This document shows positions 17,688 through 27,035 of a stretch of DNA of 64,000 nt, piece by piece. The notes beneath the pieces are model-generated. The model was not told the DNA's origin. It did no database searches and saw only the letters and a list, made by a program, of their open reading frames with translations. Each line of letters starts with the position of its first letter. Position 1 is the stretch's first letter. The stretch comes from Gammaproteobacteria bacterium (GTDB lineage: Bacteria > Pseudomonadota > Gammaproteobacteria > Steroidobacterales > GCA-2729495). The translations under genes and the position numbers were made by a program. Where the stretch lies: assembly GCA_030426355.1 (NCBI GenBank), contig JAUHYQ010000001.1, forward strand, positions 62,001 to 126,000, given 5' to 3'.

Positions 17688-18398
17688 ATGGATTGCCCCC
17701 ATTGTCACAGCCATGCGCATATGCACCCCACCGCTACGCCTGACTTCAGGGCGCTAAGACAGTCGCGCCCGGAGAGAACCGGCATGGTTTTCCAGTGCGG
17801 CGCCTGCGGAATGCCGGTATTCGGCAGTTACCGGATCATTAATTTTGACGTGCACCGCATTGATCTGGAACCGATGCGCAATGAAACGCCCAGACAAGAA
17901 GAGCGTTTCAGCTTCAATTACCTGCCCGATGGCGTGGCCACTTTCTTTCGCAACGCTTTGGGCTGTTATGAGCACGATTTGCTGCAAGCCTTTGCGGTAA
18001 TGTGCCGCATGACTACCGAAGCCGTCATTAATGACCGCGGCGAAAATGAGAAACTCAAGTTTATGGCGCAGGTGGATGAAATTGCCGAACTCGCCAACCT
18101 CAGTGATGACGAGTACCGCGACCTGTGCACGCTGCTGTTTGATACCGGCACGGGCTCTCTGCTGGACGCCGTTGACTTTGACAAGGGCATGTCCGCCATT
18201 CTGCTGGAAACCATGAAAGATATGCTGCACCACGCGTATATTCGGCGTGGCAGGTTGCAGAAAACCCTGCGCATGCGCCGTTTTTTCGCCGACCCTAATC
18301 ACGGCGAAACATCAAACGACGGCGCGACCGACGATCCGGACCAAACCATACTCAGTATTGTGCGGCCCGATCTGAAGCGCCCGACCGGTACCGACTAG
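17688..18398 (+). CDS. Uncharacterised zinc-ribbon protein
   Basis: I do not recognise this 236-residue protein. It opens with [12 protein letters not shown] and has a second pair [12 protein letters not shown] about 40 residues later, which together could form a zinc ribbon. The remainder is mostly helical and acidic ([20 protein letters not shown]), with no membrane segment. The middle and end loosely recall DUF4145-like proteins, but I could not confirm this. The frame is open from 17616; I prefer the ATG at 17688 because it starts directly at the zinc pair. Its TAG interlocks with the purL stop. Confidence 0.6.
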   Translation: MDCPHCHSHAHMHPTATPDFRALRQSRPERTGMVFQCGACGMPVFGSYRIINFDVHRIDLEPMRNETPRQEERFSFNYLPDGVATFFRNALGCYEHDLLQAFAVMCRMTTEAVINDRGENEKLKFMAQVDEIAELANLSDDEYRDLCTLLFDTGTGSLLDAVDFDKGMSAILLETMKDMLHHAYIRRGRLQKTLRMRRFFADPNHGETSNDGATDDPDQTILSIVRPDLKRPTGTD

Positions 18399-21300
18399 CC
18401 CACCCAAACCCGCGCATTGCGGAACATGCGCATCCACGGCCCGTCTTCGCCCCAGTGTCGGGGCGCCCACGAGTGCTGCACAGTGCGGTGCACGCGCTCG
18501 GGATGGGGCATTAATAACGTTACACGCCCGTCTTCTGAACACGCCCCGGCAATGCCACCGGGCGAACCGTTCGGGTTTGCCGGATACTGTTCGGCAGGGT
18601 TGCCGTAGTTATCGATATAACGCAACGGCACCTTGCCCGCGTGCAGAAATGCCTGCTGCTCGGCGGCCGAGGCAAATTCGGCCCGCCCCTCACCGTGCGA
18701 CGTGGCAATCGGCAGTCGCGCACCCTGCATGCCGGCCAGCAAGATTGACGGTGACTCGGTTACTTCAACCAGACTGAGGCGCGCTTCGAATTGCTCAGAG
18801 GCATTCCGCACAAAACGCGGCCAGTGTTCACTGCCCGGCACAATGGCATGCAGGTTCGCCAACATCTGGCAACCGTTGCATACACCCAGAGCGAAAGTAT
18901 CGTCGCGCTCAAAAAAGGCCTGGAAGGCATCCCGCACCTGGGCGTGATACAACACCGATTTGGCCCATCCGCCTCCGGCACCCAGTACGTCACCAAACGA
19001 AAAGCCTCCGCAGGCGACAGCACCCCGGAAACTCTGCAAATTGCGACGCCCGGATAACAAATCGGACATGTGCACGTCCACGGGGTCAAAACCGGCCTTA
19101 TAGAATGCGGCTGCCATCTCGTTGTGGCTGTTAACGCCCTGCTCCCGCAATATCGCTACGGTGGGGCGCGCGCCGGTTGCAATCATCGGCGCAGCAATAT
19201 CCTCCTGCGCATCGAACGGGACCAGCGGATCAAGCCCCGGATCGTCATCATCGAGTATGGCGTCGAATTGCTGGCGCGCCGTGTGCGGGTTGTCGCGTTC
19301 GGCCTGCATGCGATAACTGACTTCCGCCCAGACCTGCTGCAAAGCGCCGCGCGTGGCAGAAAACACCGGATGACCGTGATGCTCAATCCGCACGGTGCCG
19401 TCAGTGTTCGGCACCGCTACGTCATGCACAATTTCAGTTAAACCGAATTCGGCAACCAAGTCATTAAAACGCAACCGATCGGCATTACGCACCTGCACGA
19501 CCGCGCCCAGTTCCTCATTAAACAGCATGGCCAGCAAATCATCGTCCGCCAGCTGAATATCGACCCCGGTACGCCCGGCAAAAGCCATTTCGCACAAGGT
19601 CGCAAACAGGCCGCCGTCGGAACGATCGTGATATGCCAGAATCAGTCCGCTGGCATTCAACGCCTGTATGGCATCAAAAAAGGCTCTTAAACGCCCGGTA
19701 TCCACAACGTCAGCCGGCTCGCCGCCCGGTCGCACAAAAACCTGGCTCAAACACGATGCGCCCAGACGGTTCCGCCCTTCACCCAGATCAAATAACACCA
19801 AACAACTCTCAGCATCGCGCTCTATCCGTGGGGTCAGAGTAAAACGCACGTCCAGCACCGGCGCGAAAGCGGACACAATCAGCGACAACGGCGCAAAAAC
19901 GTTCTTGTCGCCGTCATCATCATGCCAGCGCGTTTGCATGGACAAAGAATCCTTACCAACCGGAATAGCAATACCGAGTTCGCGGCACAACTCGCTGCCC
20001 ACCGCTTCGACGGTATCGAATAACGCCTGATCCTCACCGGGATACCCGCACGCCGCCATCCAGTTAGCCGATAAACGAATGTCGCCCAGCCGCTCGATGC
20101 GCGCAGCCGCAATATTGGTGATCGCTTCGCCCACTGCCAGACGGCCTGATGCGGCCGGACGCAGCAAAGCCACCGGTGTTCGCTCACCCATGGCCATGGC
20201 CTCACCCGCGGTCGAAGTAAAACTACGCGCTGTGACACCGACGTCACTGACCGGCGTCTGCCACGGCCCGACTAGCTGATCCTGTGTGACCATGCCGCCG
20301 ACGGTCCGGTCACCGATATGAATTAAGAACGACTTGTCGGCCACCGTGGGAAAGCGCAACACACGTTGACAAGCGTCCGCCAGATCGATGTCGTCCAGCT
20401 GCGCCGGCGGAATCTCGCGATCTGTTCGCGTCACCTCCACGCGGGTCTGCGGCGGCTTACCCAACAAATCGCTCATGCGCATGTTCACCGGGTTGTCACC
20501 GGTGCGCCTGTCATGCACTTCGAGTTGTCCGCTGTCATTCATCCTGCCGATAACGGCGAACAGGCAACGCTCGCGTTCACAAATCGCCGCAAAAGTATCG
20601 ATGTCCTCCGGCAACACCGCCACCATGTAGCGTTCCTGCGCTTCGTTGCACCAGATTTCCAGTGGCGACATGCCCGGTTCAGCATTCGGCACGTCCTGTA
20701 TCTCGATTACACCGCCTAACTTGCTGTGGTCAATCAACTCCGGCGTTGCATTCGACAAACCACCTGCGCCGACGTCGTGAATAATGACAATCGGGTTGCG
20801 GCAACCCTCGGCCGCGCCCAATGCCCAGCACGCATCAATGACTTGCTGCGCCCGCCTTTGCATTTCCGGATTGCCGCGTTGCACCGATGCGTAGTCAAGG
20901 TTTTCGCTGCTGGTGCCGCTACCCATTGAAGACGCGGCACCGCCGCCCAGACCGATCAGCATGGCCGGGCCGCCCAGCACCACGATGAGCGCACCTGCCG
21001 GCACATCGGGCTTGTGCACATCCGCCGCACGAATGTTGCCCATGCCGCCTGCGATCATGATGGGTTTGTGATACCCGGCTGCCCTACCTTTTTCCGCCAG
21101 CCGCTGTTCGAAAGTCCTGAAGTAACCCAGAATATTCGGACGGCCGAATTCATTATTAAAGGCCGCACCGCCTATAGGCCCTTCCAGCATGATTTCGCGG
21201 GCACTTGCAATGCGTTCCGGTTTGCCGATGCTCTGACTACCCGTTTCCCGATCGCCTGTTTCCCAAGGCTGCTCGAAATCGGGAATGCGCAGATGTGACA

Positions 21301-22315
21301 CCGAGAAGCCCGTAAGCCCCGCTTTCGGACTGGCGCCACGACCGGTCGCACCCTCGTCACGTATCTCGCCACCAGAACCGGTGGCGGCGCCCGGAAACGG
21401 CGAGATGGCTGTCGGATGATTGTGTGTCTCGACCTTCATCAGGATATGCACGTCTTCATCCCTGAGCACGTACCGTTGATCATCCGGTTGCACCATCAGT
21501 CGCTGGCCTTGACCGCCGACAATGACCGCCGAATTATCGCTATAGGCCGATAGCACGCCCTCAGGCGACTTGCGATGCGTGGAACGAATCATCTCAAACA
21601 GGCTTTGATCTGCCTGTTGACCGTCAATAACCCAGGTTGCATTGAATATCTTGTGACGGCAATGCTCGGAATTGGCTTGCGCAAACATCATCAATTCTGC
21701 GTCGGTCGGATTGCGGTGTGTGCGATTGAACACATCGGCAAGGTAGACGATCTCATCGTCCGACAGCGCCAGACCCAGCGCAACATTAGCGTGTTCCAGA
21801 GCGGCTTGCCCCTCTTCCAGCAAAGGCACGTGAACCAGCGGCGCGGGCTCATGCGTTGCAAACAAACACGCAATATCTGCATCGCCGGGCAGCACGGTTT
21901 CCGTCATGCGATCGTGCAGCAGCGGCAGAATAAGATTGAGCGCTGTGTCATCAAGAACATCACGCGAATTCAGTGTGTAGACAATCCCGCGTTCCAGACG
22001 AATTATTTTTTGCAGTCCGCAGTTGTGCGCAATATCCGTAGCCTTGCTTGCCCAGGGCGACAAGGTTCCGAGTCGTGGTACAACCAGCACGGCGGTGCCC
22101 GTCAAGTCGGTATGCGCCTGTGCGGGACCGTATGTCAACAGCTCGCCGAGCAACGCAAGCTCAGCGCTGCTGAGCTCGCCATCGACCGCCGCAAAATGCT
22201 CGTAACGAGCACTCACTGCTGCGATAGCCGGCGAACGCGCCTGCAACCGCGACAGTAATTTCTCAAGCCTGAAAGCAGATAGCGCCGGCGGACCGGGCAA
22301 GCGCATTGCCAGCAT
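18395..22315 (-). CDS. purL: Phosphoribosylformylglycinamidine synthase (single-chain)
   Basis: Large single-chain FGAM synthase (1306 residues, typical of gammaproteobacteria), fourth step of purine synthesis. In order it has the PurS-like N-terminus, the first PurM-like domain with [40 protein letters not shown] and the [10 protein letters not shown] loop, the second half with [19 protein letters not shown], and the glutaminase domain with nucleophile [10 protein letters not shown] and terminal [10 protein letters not shown]. Its ATG shares one base with the stop of the DUF1820 gene (TGATG). The 3' stop overlaps that of the convergent neighbour. Confidence 0.97.
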   Translation of the reverse strand: MLAMRLPGPPALSAFRLEKLLSRLQARSPAIAAVSARYEHFAAVDGELSSAELALLGELLTYGPAQAHTDLTGTAVLVVPRLGTLSPWASKATDIAHNCGLQKIIRLERGIVYTLNSRDVLDDTALNLILPLLHDRMTETVLPGDADIACLFATHEPAPLVHVPLLEEGQAALEHANVALGLALSDDEIVYLADVFNRTHRNPTDAELMMFAQANSEHCRHKIFNATWVIDGQQADQSLFEMIRSTHRKSPEGVLSAYSDNSAVIVGGQGQRLMVQPDDQRYVLRDEDVHILMKVETHNHPTAISPFPGAATGSGGEIRDEGATGRGASPKAGLTGFSVSHLRIPDFEQPWETGDRETGSQSIGKPERIASAREIMLEGPIGGAAFNNEFGRPNILGYFRTFEQRLAEKGRAAGYHKPIMIAGGMGNIRAADVHKPDVPAGALIVVLGGPAMLIGLGGGAASSMGSGTSSENLDYASVQRGNPEMQRRAQQVIDACWALGAAEGCRNPIVIIHDVGAGGLSNATPELIDHSKLGGVIEIQDVPNAEPGMSPLEIWCNEAQERYMVAVLPEDIDTFAAICERERCLFAVIGRMNDSGQLEVHDRRTGDNPVNMRMSDLLGKPPQTRVEVTRTDREIPPAQLDDIDLADACQRVLRFPTVADKSFLIHIGDRTVGGMVTQDQLVGPWQTPVSDVGVTARSFTSTAGEAMAMGERTPVALLRPAASGRLAVGEAITNIAAARIERLGDIRLSANWMAACGYPGEDQALFDTVEAVGSELCRELGIAIPVGKDSLSMQTRWHDDDGDKNVFAPLSLIVSAFAPVLDVRFTLTPRIERDAESCLVLFDLGEGRNRLGASCLSQVFVRPGGEPADVVDTGRLRAFFDAIQALNASGLILAYHDRSDGGLFATLCEMAFAGRTGVDIQLADDDLLAMLFNEELGAVVQVRNADRLRFNDLVAEFGLTEIVHDVAVPNTDGTVRIEHHGHPVFSATRGALQQVWAEVSYRMQAERDNPHTARQQFDAILDDDDPGLDPLVPFDAQEDIAAPMIATGARPTVAILREQGVNSHNEMAAAFYKAGFDPVDVHMSDLLSGRRNLQSFRGAVACGGFSFGDVLGAGGGWAKSVLYHAQVRDAFQAFFERDDTFALGVCNGCQMLANLHAIVPGSEHWPRFVRNASEQFEARLSLVEVTESPSILLAGMQGARLPIATSHGEGRAEFASAAEQQAFLHAGKVPLRYIDNYGNPAEQYPANPNGSPGGIAGACSEDGRVTLLMPHPERVHRTVQHSWAPRHWGEDGPWMRMFRNARVWVG

Positions 22316-22650
22316 CAGCTGTCGCCACCTTTGCCGGGGGTATAAACCGGCATTGGGAACGGCGAAACGTTGTCGCCTTTATAGCTACTGATCTTGCTAA
22401 CGCCCTGCTTTTCCACTTCGTCAATGCGAATAATTGCGTGCATGGGCACGAAAATGCGCTTGACCGTCTGAAACTCTGATTTAAGTTTTTCTTCAGACGG
22501 GTCGACGACGACTGTCGTGCGTTCGCCAAACACCAGCTCCTCGATTTCGACGAAACCAAACAGACCGCCTTGCCCGACGCTGCGGGCGTAGATCTCGTAG
22601 ACCTGCCCCTGATTCATGAAAATGATCTTATATAAGTGACGATCGGCCAT
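22315..22650 (-). CDS. DUF1820 family protein
   Basis: A 111-residue soluble protein that I recognise as DUF1820, a proteobacterial family of unknown function. Landmarks are [17 protein letters not shown] near the start and [20 protein letters not shown] in the middle, then [16 protein letters not shown], suggesting a small beta-rich fold. It ends in a flexible glycine- and proline-containing tail. Translation is coupled to purL through TGATG. In other genomes the family often lies beside unrelated housekeeping genes, so no role is inferred. Confidence 0.85.
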   Translation of the reverse strand: MADRHLYKIIFMNQGQVYEIYARSVGQGGLFGFVEIEELVFGERTTVVVDPSEEKLKSEFQTVKRIFVPMHAIIRIDEVEKQGVSKISSYKGDNVSPFPMPVYTPGKGGDS

Positions 22651-22892
22651 CTCGGTAGCGGCACCTGTGCATTACGTTAAATAGAAATAGCCGGGAAAAC
22701 CGGCGGGCGCGAATTATACCCCAGCATGCCGGCGGAACAGCAGTCGGGCCGGGCACCGCCAAAACGGCGCTGCAAGCCACCAAAACTGTGATGCATGCAA
22801 CAGAATACCGTGTCCCTTAGCTGCCACAATCTTGCTGGGAGCACTCCAACCGTCGTTTTGGCGGCGAGGGCTTATGGAGCGTCGGAAAGCTT
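22651..22892. other. Divergent intergenic region without a recognised gene
   Basis: This 242-base gap separates the minus-strand DUF1820/purL unit from the plus-strand FHA gene. It must carry both promoters, but I see no convincing sigma70 pair. An AT-rich patch around 22675-22690 is the likeliest position for the DUF1820 promoter. A short frame from 22795 is not supported by composition or by a ribosome site. Confidence 0.4.
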
Positions 22893-23990
22893 ATGCCGTT
22901 GCGTTTACAGGTCATCAGTTCGCACCGCGAATCACTGGGTGGTAGCTACATTCAGGAATTTGCTGCGTGCGGCGGATACATAGGGCGCAGCCTGGAGTGC
23001 GACTGGCCGCTGCCGGATGCAAAACGCTATATATCGAGCAAGCACGCAATGATTGACTATCAGAGTGGTGCTTACTATCTGGTCGATCTGAGCCGCAACG
23101 GCGTGTTCATCAACGGCTCAAATACCCCGGTTGGTCGCAGCAACCCGCAACGCCTGTTTGACGGCGACACATTGCGGCTTGGCGAATTTGAAATCCGCGT
23201 GGCCATCATTGAAGACCCGGACGAGGGTGAAGAAGACGGGATGCGCGATTCAGTGGTGCGGGCACAGATGGTGCAGCACGACGAGTCGATGGAAATCGCC
23301 ATGCTGTCCGATGACGAAATACGCGATGAACTCAAACTGGAAGATGTGCTCAGGCCCGGAGATGAACCGGGTGAACTGAGCGCACTGTGCGAGATACCTC
23401 CCGAGGCCAGCGCCATGCTGCGGAAAATGGCCAGCGAGGAAATGCTAAAAGAAGTGGTGCATGCCTTTCTGAAGGCGGCGCAACTGAGCCCCACCGAGTT
23501 CGAGGGCATGGACCCTAAAGCCATTCTGCAGAACGCCGGCAGGTTGCTCAGTGAATTCACAGAAGGCACACACGCACTGCTGGCGGAAAAAGATCGCCTG
23601 ACCCGTCAGCTGCGCCTGCGCGATAAAGCTAAAAACGATACAAAGAACCCGCTGCGCGCATCGGATGGCATCGACAATGCGCTGCGCCTGATTCTTGGTA
23701 ACGGCAATGACATCAACAAGAACGGCGTCGCGGCCGTCGAAGCAGCCTTCGACGAACTAAAAAAACATCAGAAAGCGGTTATTACAGCAATGCGAAGCGC
23801 GCTGGGAGACTACCTGGGTTACTTTGAGCCCAGCGCTATCGAACAAAACTCCCGAAGCGGCCAACACAAGGAATTCCGCGAACTTTATGCGGAGGCCTAC
23901 GAGGGTCTGGCACGTCCCAACGACAAAAAGCTGCCGCAGCGCTTCGACGAAGAATTCAGCCGGGCGTACGAACTCGAAACCAGCGAGTGA
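22893..23990 (+). CDS. FHA-domain protein, TagH/ImpI-like (type VI secretion-associated family)
   Basis: The first 100 residues are a forkhead-associated phosphothreonine-binding domain (GGYIGRSLECDWPLPD, ISSKHAMIDY, YYLVDLSRNGVFINGS, LFDGDTLRLGEFEI). Residues 175-365 match the TagH C-terminal domain, with LLSEFTEGTHALLAEKDRL, NPLRASDGIDNALRLILG and the terminal PQRFDEEFSRAYELE. TagH/Fha proteins act downstream of a Thr kinase in activating type VI secretion. No other type VI gene is present here, so this copy is an orphan; the only kinase in the window is at 6.2-7.5 kb. GGA lies six bases before the start. Confidence 0.8.
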   Translation: MPLRLQVISSHRESLGGSYIQEFAACGGYIGRSLECDWPLPDAKRYISSKHAMIDYQSGAYYLVDLSRNGVFINGSNTPVGRSNPQRLFDGDTLRLGEFEIRVAIIEDPDEGEEDGMRDSVVRAQMVQHDESMEIAMLSDDEIRDELKLEDVLRPGDEPGELSALCEIPPEASAMLRKMASEEMLKEVVHAFLKAAQLSPTEFEGMDPKAILQNAGRLLSEFTEGTHALLAEKDRLTRQLRLRDKAKNDTKNPLRASDGIDNALRLILGNGNDINKNGVAAVEAAFDELKKHQKAVITAMRSALGDYLGYFEPSAIEQNSRSGQHKEFRELYAEAYEGLARPNDKKLPQRFDEEFSRAYELETSE

Positions 23991-24046
23991 CTGACGCGCC
24001 GTGCATAACACCGGCGTGCGTCAAAATTTCTATATTTATTAGCTAT

Positions 24047-24066
24047 CTGACAGGTTATCCTGTCAG
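24047..24066. repeat. Perfect inverted repeat upstream of feoA
   Basis: CTGACAGG-TTAT-CCTGTCAG has two perfect eight-base arms with a four-base centre. It lies about 57 bases after the FHA stop and 80 bases before feoA. No T-run follows on either strand, so a terminator is less likely than an operator, but either remains possible. Confidence 0.6.
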
Positions 24067-24094
24067 TCTGCTGCGATTGCGGTGAATACTTAGT

Positions 24095-24113
24095 GACAAT
24101 GATTCTCATTTAG
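24095..24113 (+). promoter_or_regulatory. Fur box upstream of feoAB
   Basis: GACAATGATTCTCATTTAG matches the 19-base Fur consensus GATAATGATAATCATTATC at about 14 positions, with the core AATGAT-n-TCATT intact. It lies 33 bases before the feoA start, a normal place for iron-dependent repression of a ferrous-iron transporter. Confidence 0.8.
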
Positions 24114-24146
24114 CCTAGCATCCCGCGATCTTAACCACCGACCGCC

Positions 24147-24371
24147 ATGACACTCGATCAGCTAAAAATCGGTCAGCGCGCCACCATTACTCGCCTAAAA
24201 GGCGAAGGCCCGCTGACCCAACGCCTAATGTCTCTCGGACTGCTGGAAGGCACGCCGGTGGCGATGATCCGCCGCGCCTTGGGCGGCGACCCGCTGGAAA
24301 TCGACGTGATGGGCTACGCCTTGTCGCTGCGCAAAGCAGAAGCCCGTCAAATTGACGTCGAAACCGCCTGA
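24147..24371 (+). CDS. feoA: Ferrous iron transport protein A
   Basis: Small SH3-like cytoplasmic protein (74 residues) that associates with FeoB. It contains LDQLKIGQRATI, the LTQRLMSLGLLEGTPV segment and DPLEIDVMGYALSLRKAEA, all standard for the family. Its TGA overlaps the feoB ATG (TGATG), so the two are translationally coupled. A Fur box lies directly upstream. Confidence 0.93.
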   Translation: MTLDQLKIGQRATITRLKGEGPLTQRLMSLGLLEGTPVAMIRRALGGDPLEIDVMGYALSLRKAEARQIDVETA

Positions 24372-26524
24372 TGCAGACTGAGCAGCGCGTCATTGCCGTC
24401 GTCGGCAATCCGAATACCGGGAAAAGCACACTTTTCAATGTGCTGACGGGCCTGCGCCAGAAAACTGCCAACTATCCGGGCGTCACCGTTGAGCGGCATA
24501 CGGGTCGGCTGCGGCTGTCGTGTGGCGATGTGACGCTCATCGACGTACCCGGTGCGTATTCACTAGCAGCGCATTCACCCGACGAACTGGTTTCTTCTGA
24601 CGTGCTGCTCGGAAAAGTGCCGGGCGAACCCCGACCGAACGCGGTGCTCATCGTGGTGGACTCGGCCAACCTGCGTCGCAATCTGTTTATGGCAACGCAA
24701 GTAATGGAACTCGGATTACCTGCGGTGGTGGCGCTCAACATGGCGGATCTGGCGCACAAGCGTGGTATCGATATTGATCCCGATGCGCTAAGCCGTGAGC
24801 TTGGCATCCCGGTGGTCGAGATTGCCGCGACCCGCAGCCACGGCATTGAAAATCTTAAGCAGGCCCTCGCAGATGCGGTGAGCCAGCCCCCGTCGGAACC
24901 ACGCAGCTTCGTGCCCGAATTGCGCGCGGTAGCAACGCAGATAAAGGCCCGACTTGCTGAGCTTGTCGAAATTGACATTTCAGTGCAGGAAACCGAACGC
25001 GCGCTGATCGATAAGGAAGGCGCCATTGAGCAAAGACTGCTGCAGCATTCGAAGACCGACATCGCCGCATTGCTGGACACCGCACGCCAACAAATAACGG
25101 GCGGCACCACGAGCGTTGCGGCCATCGAGGCCCGCGCCCGCTACCGTTGGATTGATGCCGTGGTCGCGCGCGTGCAAACACGCGGCAAAAGCCGCCAAGG
25201 CGTCGCCGATATCATTGATCGCATCACCAGCCATCCGCTGCTGGGCGCTCTGTTATTTTTTGCCATCATGGCAACGGTGTTTCAGGCCGTGTTTTCTTGG
25301 GCCGGACCCATGATGGATCTGATTGACGCGGCTACGGCGGCCGTTGGCGGCATCGTTGCCAACAATCTGCCCCCCGGTGCTTTAGCCAGCCTGATAGTTG
25401 ACGGCGTAATTGCAGGCGTGGGCAGTGTGGTGATTTTCTTGCCGCAGATTCTCATATTATTTGCATTCATTATCTTTTTAGAAGATTCAGGCTACATGGC
25501 TCGCGCGGCATTTTTGATGGATCGCCTCATGCGCGCATGCGGGCTCTCGGGCCAATCATTTATTCCCATGCTGTCGAGTTTTGCGTGTGCCGTGCCGGGC
25601 ATCATGGCTACCCGTGTCATTCCTAACGAGCGTGATCGTCTGGCCACCATGCTGGCCGCACCTTTTATGACGTGCTCGGCTCGACTGCCGGTATACGCCC
25701 TGCTGATTGCAGCCTTTGTCCCCGACCGCCAATTTGGTTTCGCTAATTTACAGGGCCTGGTGCTGTTTGGGCTCTATATGCTGGGGATCGTCGGCGGGAT
25801 TTTTACGGCACTGGTGATGAAGCGCTTTGCTCTCAGAGGCCCGACTCCGACTTTTTTAATTGAAATTCCGCCTTACCGCTTGCCCAATTTTAAATCCATG
25901 GGCATACGACTGCTGGAGCGCGGACGGATTTTTTTGTACCGCGCCGGTACTGTTATTTTCACAGTCGCGGTCGTCATCTGGGCGCTGGTCTACTTTCCCC
26001 GCCCTGACGACATGCTCGCTGAGTATGCGGCGCAACGCGCCACAGTAGCAGCGCAATATGACGGGCCACTGCTTGCGGTCGAGCTAAATGCAATAGACCA
26101 GACTGAAGCTGCCGCACTGCTGGAGCAAAGTTATCTGGGGCGCGCCGGAAAATTCGTGCAGCCAGTGTTCGCACCGCTGGGATGGGACTGGAAAATAACC
26201 GCTGGCGTGATTGCCAGTTTTCCTGCGCGTGAAGTGGTGGTTGCGGTACTCGGCACTATCTACGCCGTTGGCGGTGACGTCGATGCGACCGACACACGGC
26301 TGTTGAATCGCCTGCGCAAAGCACAGCACCCGGACGGCACGCCGGTATTCACAACCGGTATAGCTGTTGGCCTGATGATCTTCTTTGCTTTTTGCCTGCA
26401 ATGCATGGCGACACTCGCCGTCATGCGTCGCGAAACAAACACCTGGAAGTGGCCGGTCGCCGCGTGGCTGTACATGACCAGTCTGGGCTACATTGGGGCG
26501 CTCCTCGCCTACAGATTGATCTAG
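24371..26524 (+). CDS. feoB: Ferrous iron transporter B
   Basis: Inner-membrane Fe(II) transporter with an N-terminal G protein. G1 is GNPNTGKSTLFN, G3 DVPGAYSLAAHSPDE and G4 NMAD. A GDI-like helical spacer follows, then about eight membrane segments with the gate motifs GYMARAAFLMD, SFACAVPGIMATR and CSARLPVY. At 717 residues it is shorter than E. coli FeoB (773) but complete. No feoC follows; instead there is a 55-codon small gene. Confidence 0.96.
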   Translation: MQTEQRVIAVVGNPNTGKSTLFNVLTGLRQKTANYPGVTVERHTGRLRLSCGDVTLIDVPGAYSLAAHSPDELVSSDVLLGKVPGEPRPNAVLIVVDSANLRRNLFMATQVMELGLPAVVALNMADLAHKRGIDIDPDALSRELGIPVVEIAATRSHGIENLKQALADAVSQPPSEPRSFVPELRAVATQIKARLAELVEIDISVQETERALIDKEGAIEQRLLQHSKTDIAALLDTARQQITGGTTSVAAIEARARYRWIDAVVARVQTRGKSRQGVADIIDRITSHPLLGALLFFAIMATVFQAVFSWAGPMMDLIDAATAAVGGIVANNLPPGALASLIVDGVIAGVGSVVIFLPQILILFAFIIFLEDSGYMARAAFLMDRLMRACGLSGQSFIPMLSSFACAVPGIMATRVIPNERDRLATMLAAPFMTCSARLPVYALLIAAFVPDRQFGFANLQGLVLFGLYMLGIVGGIFTALVMKRFALRGPTPTFLIEIPPYRLPNFKSMGIRLLERGRIFLYRAGTVIFTVAVVIWALVYFPRPDDMLAEYAAQRATVAAQYDGPLLAVELNAIDQTEAAALLEQSYLGRAGKFVQPVFAPLGWDWKITAGVIASFPAREVVVAVLGTIYAVGGDVDATDTRLLNRLRKAQHPDGTPVFTTGIAVGLMIFFAFCLQCMATLAVMRRETNTWKWPVAAWLYMTSLGYIGALLAYRLI

Positions 26525-26561
26525 TCTGTTAGAGTCTGGTGCTGGCCAAGCGACAGCAACC

Positions 26562-26729
26562 ATGGACGATTCCACGCAACAAATTATTGCTCTTACCCTG
26601 GTCGCGGTTATCGTGATTGCGGAACTGCTGCGTCGAAGACGTAAAAAAAAGAAGCGTTCGTCTGGCCGCGAAAACTCCGCAAGCGGCAACCAGCAGGAAC
26701 GGCCGCTCCGGTTTTATAAGCGACGCTGA
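26562..26729 (+). CDS. Small single-pass membrane protein downstream of feoB
   Basis: A 55-codon frame, ATG at 26562 to TGA at 26729, that starts 37 bases after feoB on the same strand. The product begins MDDSTQQIIALTLVAVIVIA, with one membrane segment at residues 6-23, then a strongly basic stretch RRRRKKKKR and a polar tail ending RPLRFYKRR. The topology (acidic N-terminus out, basic side in) is plausible. It does not resemble FeoC, which is a winged-helix protein, and I do not recognise it. The ribosome site is weak. Confidence 0.5.
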   Translation: MDDSTQQIIALTLVAVIVIAELLRRRRKKKKRSSGRENSASGNQQERPLRFYKRR

Positions 26730-26753
26730 ATCAGCAATGTCCTGATTGTGGCG

Positions 26754-26936
26754 TTAACCTTTGCTGCCGCCTGGGCCGAACAGGTACCAGACAATTAATC
26801 CAATCACCGGAAAGACCAGCACAACTACAATCCATATAACCTTGGAAAGAGTCTCCGCACTGCTCTGCACAATTTTTAAAATCGCGTAGACGTCGAGAGC
26901 CAGAACAATCAAACCAAATAAACCGGTTACTTCCAT
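26754..26936 (-). CDS. PLDc_N-type small membrane protein
   Basis: A 60-residue protein with two membrane segments (GLFGLIVLALDVYAILKIV and VIWIVVVLVFPVIGLIVWYL), ending FGPGGSKG. This is the pattern of the phospholipase D nuclease N-terminal (PLDc_N) family, commonly found as a free-standing two-helix protein. There is no catalytic domain. The start at 26936 follows AGGGGAAG on the minus strand; longer in-frame starts add a non-family extension. Confidence 0.8.
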   Translation of the reverse strand: MEVTGLFGLIVLALDVYAILKIVQSSAETLSKVIWIVVVLVFPVIGLIVWYLFGPGGSKG

Positions 26937-27035
26937 CGCACTTCCCCTGAATCAACTCAACAAAGCCAAGAAAAGAAAGCCAAAAACAGCAGGCCAAGAA
27001 TAGCAGGAAGATCCGCGCACGCAGATAAACTCACG

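Noticed and set aside
21575-22258. Plus-strand frame of 227 codons antisense to the start of purL
   Set aside because: Shadow of purL with no recognisable motif.
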